From the NCBI GenBank assembly GCA_937625935.1, contig OW569374.1:186001-250000 (forward strand): a stretch of DNA of 64,000 bases, given 5' to 3'. The notes under the pieces were generated by a model that was given only the letters and a program-made list of their open reading frames with translations, did not search any database and had not been told where the DNA came from. The stretch comes from Tetramitus jugosus (lineage: Eukaryota; Heterolobosea; Eutetramitea; Acrasida; Vahlkampfiidae). Each line of letters opens with the position of its first letter. Within the stretch, counting starts at the first letter, position 1. Positions 59,641-64,000 of the stretch are shown here, in pieces. Position numbers and translations under genes: made by a program.

Positions 59641-61433
59641 ATGTTCAAAATTGCAAAGACAATCATTGCCAACACAAACGTGAAAACCGCACAAAAGTTG
59701 ATCACCAATCCAAAATTGTCCTACTCGACAGTTCAAAAATTTGAACCTCCAAGAGACTTGGAATACGCAAAGGATCACTTTGATGAATTATGGAATAATA
59801 ACATGTTTGGAAGTTGGATGAATGATTTACCAGACGAAGCAGAGAATGACTCTGATGACTATGACTACTTGAATGATCATGACATGAATTTGTTGAATCG
59901 TGAGTATGAAAGAGAGAGTATTGAATCATACAAGAATACTCAACCAGAGATTAAGTTGAATAAACCTAGAGGTATGATATAGATGATGATTTGTGTGTGT
60001 GTTTGCTTATTGGTGTGTATGTGTGAATCGTGTTGTTGTTGACGACTGACTGATGATGATTTTTTAGCTTAAATGCTAATTTCCAAAATCCTTTGATTTT
60101 CATTCTTGTCTTCATCTTTTTTTTTAAACTACTTTTGTTTCTTTATTTGAATGATTCAATGACTTGTGAATGTCGCGCACCTCCAGTCAATTCAACAAGT
60201 GATTCTCTTCCCGCTGTAGAATCATTGTTGGCTGCCACTGCAACTGCCGCAACAGCTTCAACAGCATCAACAACATTATCAGAGAAAAAGAGTGAGAGCA
60301 ATGCAGCAAGTACTACAATTGATCAAGTCATTGTGCCCAAGTCATTCGATGACTGTAGATTGGATCGCTTCTTGAAATCACATTACAAATCAGAACATAA
60401 TACGCACGTCTCTGTCACTCAAATTCAAAAATCCATGAGAAAAAAGCAAATTTTGGTCAACGGGAAAGCGATCGTAGAACCAAATGCGCGCGTTTTAAAA
60501 AACGATCAAATCTCCGTTCCTCACTCCATGGTGCCCCAATTGTTTTGTAAGGATACAATAGACGCATCCAACAGGACTCATATACCTGTTGAGAAGAAGA
60601 AGAACCTTCAATTGACTCCTAGTCAAGTAAGCGATATTCAATCATGGGTTCTGTTCAAGAATGAAGAAGTTATTGTGATCAACAAACCAACTGGTCTCGC
60701 TGTTCAAGGTGGTTCGAAACAAAAGCTCTATGTCGACGGTATGCTCCACGCACTTCGTTTCGACAATGCAGAAGATCCAAAGTTAGTTCACAGGTTAGAC
60801 AAGGACACGAGTGGTGTGTTGGTGTTGGCCCGCAGCAGACAAGGCGCTCACAGAATGCAACAATGGCTCATGGACAAGAGCTTAGGTCTCAAGAAGTGTT
60901 ATTGGTGTGTCGTGTCCGGCAAGCCAAAGCCCAGCGCTGGTCGAATTAAGAACTTTGTGGAAAAGGTGAGCACGAAGGCCTTTGGTGAAAAAGTCTATGT
61001 TCAACCAGAGAAGACTGACAATGCTAAATTGGCAATTACGGAATACAAGTTGATTGAGAGTGTAGGTGAGAGCATATCATGGTTGGCCATGTATCCAATG
61101 ACGGGAAGATTGCATCAATTGAGAGTGCACTGTGCCACAACTCTGAACACACCAATATTGGGTGATGAAAAGTATGGCAGTGGATTGCCTGACAGTTTGA
61201 GATCGATGCTCTCTGATTCAACTGAACGGTTAGGAACAGATGTAGAGACTCGTATCGAAAAGAAGAGAAGAGAAGTTCCATTGCACTTGCATGCAAGAGC
61301 CATGACTCTGCCCTACTTTGACAGCAAGGGTCAACGGATCATTGTCACCGCACCCATTCCAAAGCACATGAAGGAGACAATGGATGTATTTGGTTTCTCT
61401 GAGAAAACTGGAAACAAACAAACTTTCAAGTAG
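59641..61433 (+). CDS. RluA-family pseudouridine synthase, mitochondrial (RPUSD-like), two exons
   Basis: I join 59641-59971 and 60187-61433 (525 aa). Donor AGAG|GTATGA is phase 1; the acceptor CTCCAG follows a long T-rich tract; the junction codon is GTC. Exon 1 supplies a textbook mitochondrial presequence (MFKIAKTIIANTNVKTAQKL) and an acidic linker. Exon 2 supplies an S4-like RNA-binding region (RLDRFLKSHY, then KKQILVNGKAI) and the synthase. VIVINKPTGLAVQGG and the catalytic VHRLDKDTSGVLVLAR (Asp near 313) are diagnostic, with GRLHQLRVHCA near the end. It isomerises uridines in mitochondrial rRNA/mRNA. Without splicing, exon 1 would be a 113-aa orphan and the synthase would start at 60159 with an unusual N-terminus after a short upstream ATG frame. 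Confidence 0.75.
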
Positions 61434-61967
61434 AACAATTCGATTTTACAAAAAAGAAAAAAAGTTTGGAACTTGACATGTCCTTGTGAAGTTCGTTCCC
61501 CAGTTACAGGGACGAAACTAAAAGGACAGCTCGAGCTTCCCTTACGACCGAAGAACCAATTTCTGATCAAATAACGAATTGAATCATCCATACATAACCC
61601 AGAGTACATCCTTCTTATTCTTGTTGGTGTATTACAGCTTCTACCGAAAAACCCAACAAAAAAAGCATCTTACAAAAAGAACCGACGAGATTGTTCCGCT
61701 CATCAAGTGTCCAATATTTGCTCAGGATTGACATTCGTTTGGCGACCAAATAATTTTTAAAAAAAAAGCTTTTATCCCTTGGCAACAACAAAACAACAAG
61801 CACAGCAGTAGCTAAAACACACAAACCCCTTTCATCGAATCATAACTCTTGGAAGAAGCAAAAAAAAAAGCAACTGCATCTCATCATCAACCTCAAAAAA
61901 CACCAACAACAACATCAACACCAATCGTATCATCATCCAATAATAACATTCATCATCGTTATCGAAA
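61434..61967. other. Intergenic region upstream of the WIP homologue
   Basis: 534 bp between two plus-strand genes. It contains an imperfect hairpin at 61479-61528 (TGTCCTT...AAGGACA outside, TTCGTTCCC...GGGACGAA inside, internal loop between). The last 120 bases are A/C-rich with several CAT and CAA repeats. I see no coding frame or tRNA. Confidence 0.4.
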
Positions 61968-63056
61968 ATGTCAGGACCTCCACCTCCTCCTCCACCAGGC
62001 CCAGCCCCACCAGTCGCCAAATTCAACGCACCACCACCAACCAAGGACAGAAACAATCTGTTGACTGATATCAGAAAGGGTACTGGATTGAAAAAAGTAC
62101 CAGCGAGTGAATTGAAGAGACCAGCCGAAGTCAAGGATCAATTCAAATCATCATCATCAGGTGGTGGTGGTGGCGGTGGTGGTGTCAGTAGCGGCGGTGG
62201 TGCCAATCGATCAGGTGGCGCCCCAGCAGCATTCGTCTCCACTGGAAATCCAATGATGGATGAAATTATGAAGAAGAGAGCCAATATGGCCAATAAGAGC
62301 GCTTCATCAACTACTACCAGCACTCCTGCTCCTTCATCAGTTGCTCCACCATCACGTGGCGCTGCTCCACCTGCTGTTCAATCAAGACCAGCACCTACTC
62401 TACCATCATTCAAACCACAACAGACATCCTTTTCATCTGCTACTACTACTTCTAATACAAGTGCACCTGCACCTGTTGCTCGTACATTCCCACCCTCTGC
62501 AGCACCACCATCATCAAATGCTGCTACTGCTACTGCTGCTACATCAACACCAGTCAAGAGAGCACCACCTCCAGTGATGCCACGAAAGGAAGCACCAGCA
62601 CTGCCCAGCAGACGTGAAGTGCCACCACCTACTGCCAGTACTACTACAAGTGCACCACCTACTGCCAGAGCACCACCACCCTCTCTACCACAAAAGAGAG
62701 CACCACCTACTCCACCGAATCGTCAAGCCACATCAACACCGCCACCATCAATGCAACCAACACCACCTACCAGACAACCACCATCTGTGCCAACGAGGCA
62801 AGCAGCACCAGCCATCCCTACACGGCAACCACCTTCTGTACCATCACCTGTTGTTCAACAACCACAGCAACCACAGCAACCTGTTGTACCAATGAGAAAA
62901 CAACCACCACCCATGGCTCCACAACAACAACAAGAAGAGTCATCTAATGGTGGATCTGATGGTCGATTCCAATTCAAGACTGATCTGCCACCTCCACCAC
63001 CATTCAGAAACGTACCAAAGCAGTACAAGAGTGGTAGAACAACTGGTCTTCAATAA
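61968..63056 (+). CDS. WASP-interacting protein (WIP/verprolin) homologue
   Basis: Intronless, 362 aa. It begins SGPPPPPPPGPAPP, a profilin-binding type proline tract, followed by a WH2 actin-binding motif (RNNLLTDIRKGTGLKKV, about 28-44), as in WIP and verprolin. The middle is Pro/Ala/Ser/Thr-rich with repeated PPxxPxR SH3-ligand-like sequences. A Gly tract and GNPMMDEIMKKR resemble a second actin-binding element. The end, GRFQFKTDLPPPPPFRNVPK, matches the WASP EVH1-binding segment of WIP (RFxF...DLPPPxPF/Y). It should stabilise WASP and promote Arp2/3 actin assembly in the amoeba cortex. Confidence 0.88.
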   Translation: MSGPPPPPPPGPAPPVAKFNAPPPTKDRNNLLTDIRKGTGLKKVPASELKRPAEVKDQFKSSSSGGGGGGGGVSSGGGANRSGGAPAAFVSTGNPMMDEIMKKRANMANKSASSTTTSTPAPSSVAPPSRGAAPPAVQSRPAPTLPSFKPQQTSFSSATTTSNTSAPAPVARTFPPSAAPPSSNAATATAATSTPVKRAPPPVMPRKEAPALPSRREVPPPTASTTTSAPPTARAPPPSLPQKRAPPTPPNRQATSTPPPSMQPTPPTRQPPSVPTRQAAPAIPTRQPPSVPSPVVQQPQQPQQPVVPMRKQPPPMAPQQQQEESSNGGSDGRFQFKTDLPPPPPFRNVPKQYKSGRTTGLQ

Positions 63057-63525
63057 TCTGCGAATCATCCACAGGCATATGGTGCATGCACACAAACAAA
63101 TACAAATCGATTCAACTGCTACCTCTACATACTTTTTTATACACCATCCAAATATCGACAATAAAGTCAAAACTCTCATTCTGCCATACTCTGCCAATCG
63201 GATGTGAATCACAAGCAACAATTCAACGTGTGGTCGCAATCAATACAACAACAACAATCAGATTCACAAAAAAGGACTACCGTATATGTGTTTATTCTTC
63301 TCTCTGGTGTCTCTTTGTAACGCATCATCCAGAATAGAAATCTTATGTACAACAATGTGGGATTCTATTCTTCGTGATTGGACAATGATCCAGAGGTTAC
63401 CAGGTGAACAGAGAGCTATCTCTCTCTGTCAGTCTGTCTGTCAGTCTTTCAGTCAAATACAGTACATGATGACAGACACAATATGTCATGCATGACTGAA
63501 CCAATGCATGTGTTGGCCTGATCGA
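63057..63525. other. Convergent intergenic region between WIP and Rab genes
   Basis: 469 bp with both 3' ends facing in. It contains a CTGT/CAGT-rich simple stretch (about 63420-63465, CTGTCAGTCTGTCTGTCAG). The open frames here have no recognisable domain. I see no gene. Confidence 0.4.
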
Positions 63526-64000
63526 TTAACAGAAAAAGTTCCATCGACTATTCCTGTTGACATTAGGTGGATTGATTGGGTGATCCATGGGTGTCTCATT
63601 CGGTTGATGAGAAATGTAGTTGAGAGATTCAGCAACAGCCTGAGCAATCCTTGTGAAGGCCTCGTGAACACCATGTCCCTCCTTTGCCGATGTCTCAATA
63701 AACGGAATACCCAACTCATCTGCCAACTGCTTGCCTCGTGCCGTATCCACTTGAGTCTTACTCTTGAGATCACTCTTGTTGGCCACGAGAATGAGTTGAA
63801 CATTGGGAGAGGCATGCATCTGAATCTCTTGCATCCACGTGTGAACATTGTTGAATGATTCCTCACTTGTCTTATCATACACAACCAACAGTCCATGTGC
63901 ACCTCTGTAGTAACCAGCTGTAATGGCACGGAATCTCTCTTGACCAGCAGTGTCCCACAGTTGCATCTTGGCTCTCATGTCATATTGACGGCCGTTTCTA
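63526..64000 (-). CDS. Rab-family small GTPase, 5' end cut by window
   Basis: Partial: the frame is open to the last base, with 157 residues visible. Seen: QLWDTAGQERFRAITAGYYR (G3 and switch II), VYDKTSEESFNNV, VANKSDL (G4), IPFIETSAKEG (G5). It ends NRNSRWNFFC, a single C-terminal cysteine that could be prenylated. The P-loop and switch I lie beyond the window. The YYRGAHG and SFNNV segments are closest to the Rab1/Rab8 group, so a role in ER-Golgi or exocytic traffic is likely but not certain. Confidence 0.88.
   Translation of the reverse strand, partial: RNGRQYDMRAKMQLWDTAGQERFRAITAGYYRGAHGLLVVYDKTSEESFNNVHTWMQEIQMHASPNVQLILVANKSDLKSKTQVDTARGKQLADELGIPFIETSAKEGHGVHEAFTRIAQAVAESLNYISHQPNETPMDHPINPPNVNRNSRWNFFC

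Noticed and set aside
59983-60158. Independent gene start for the pseudouridine synthase at ATG 60159
   Set aside because: It leaves the protein without a leader, follows an overlapping short ATG frame, and the spliced model explains both frames better. It is kept as an alternative in the feature text.
63420-63465. Tandem repeat or CRISPR-like array near the WIP 3' end
   Set aside because: It is a short CTGT/CAGT simple repeat with no spacers or regular units.

Overview
This window is nuclear DNA of a compact protist genome, most likely a heterolobosean amoeboflagellate of the Naegleria type. That placement is my inference. It rests on about 32 closely packed protein genes on both strands, few and mostly short GT-AG introns (39 to 544 nt), AT-rich spacers often under 200 bp, and many Gln/Asn/His/Ser/Thr homopolymer tracts in otherwise conserved eukaryotic proteins. 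I see no rRNA, tRNA, CRISPR array, transposon or organelle DNA.

Layout. 1-9 kb: NADH pyrophosphatase (+), a degenerate Ras-like protein (+), a LisH-CTLH-WD40 protein (-) and a coiled-coil orphan (+). 9-19 kb: Arp8 of INO80 (-), palmitoyl-protein thioesterase 1 (+), a giant NF-YA (+), a TDP2-like phosphodiesterase (+) and a PARP-finger-like/SAP protein (-). 19-24.4 kb: MFS transporter (+), DUF1338/2-oxoadipate dioxygenase (-), calmodulin-like protein (-), DOPA-dioxygenase-like protein (-) and a bacterial-type cupin (+). 24.4-33 kb: cohesin SMC1 (-), an F-box protein (-) and a Zip3/RNF212-like RING protein (-). 33-45 kb: a four-exon STK11IP/LIP1-like LRR protein (+), ELO elongase (-), FtsX-type permease (+) and a TRM61-like tRNA methyltransferase (+). 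45-54 kb: EF-hand type II NADH dehydrogenase (+), an N-myristoylation-motif F-box-like/LRR protein (-) and DNA polymerase alpha (+). 54-64 kb: a charged orphan (-), erythromycin-esterase family protein (+), a SANT-like protein (-), a 727-aa orphan (-), a mitochondrial RluA-type pseudouridine synthase (+), a WIP/verprolin homologue (+) and a Rab GTPase cut by the window end (-).

There is no operon logic. Several genes do share themes. Chromosome biology is represented by Arp8, SMC1, polymerase alpha, the TDP2-like enzyme and the Zip3/RNF212-like protein. Signalling and cytoskeleton are represented by WIP, Rab, the calmodulin-like protein and the pseudo-GTPase. Organelle metabolism is represented by NDH-2, TRM61, the pseudouridine synthase and a peroxisomal SKL-tailed Nudix enzyme. 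E2F-type sites (TTTGGCGC) occur upstream of polymerase alpha and SMC1, in the first intron of the WD40 gene, and weakly upstream of the SANT-like gene. The polymerase alpha site touches a CCAAT box, and the CCAAT-binding subunit NF-YA is encoded in this same window.

The observations I find most worth following are: the Zip3/RNF212-type meiotic RING protein; the calmodulin-like gene whose first coding exon is only the ATG, an intron position also found in animal calmodulin genes; the polymerase alpha C-terminus lacking the second cysteine motif; the WIP homologue that keeps both the WH2 and the WASP-binding motif; and the Ras-like fold with all nucleotide motifs degraded.
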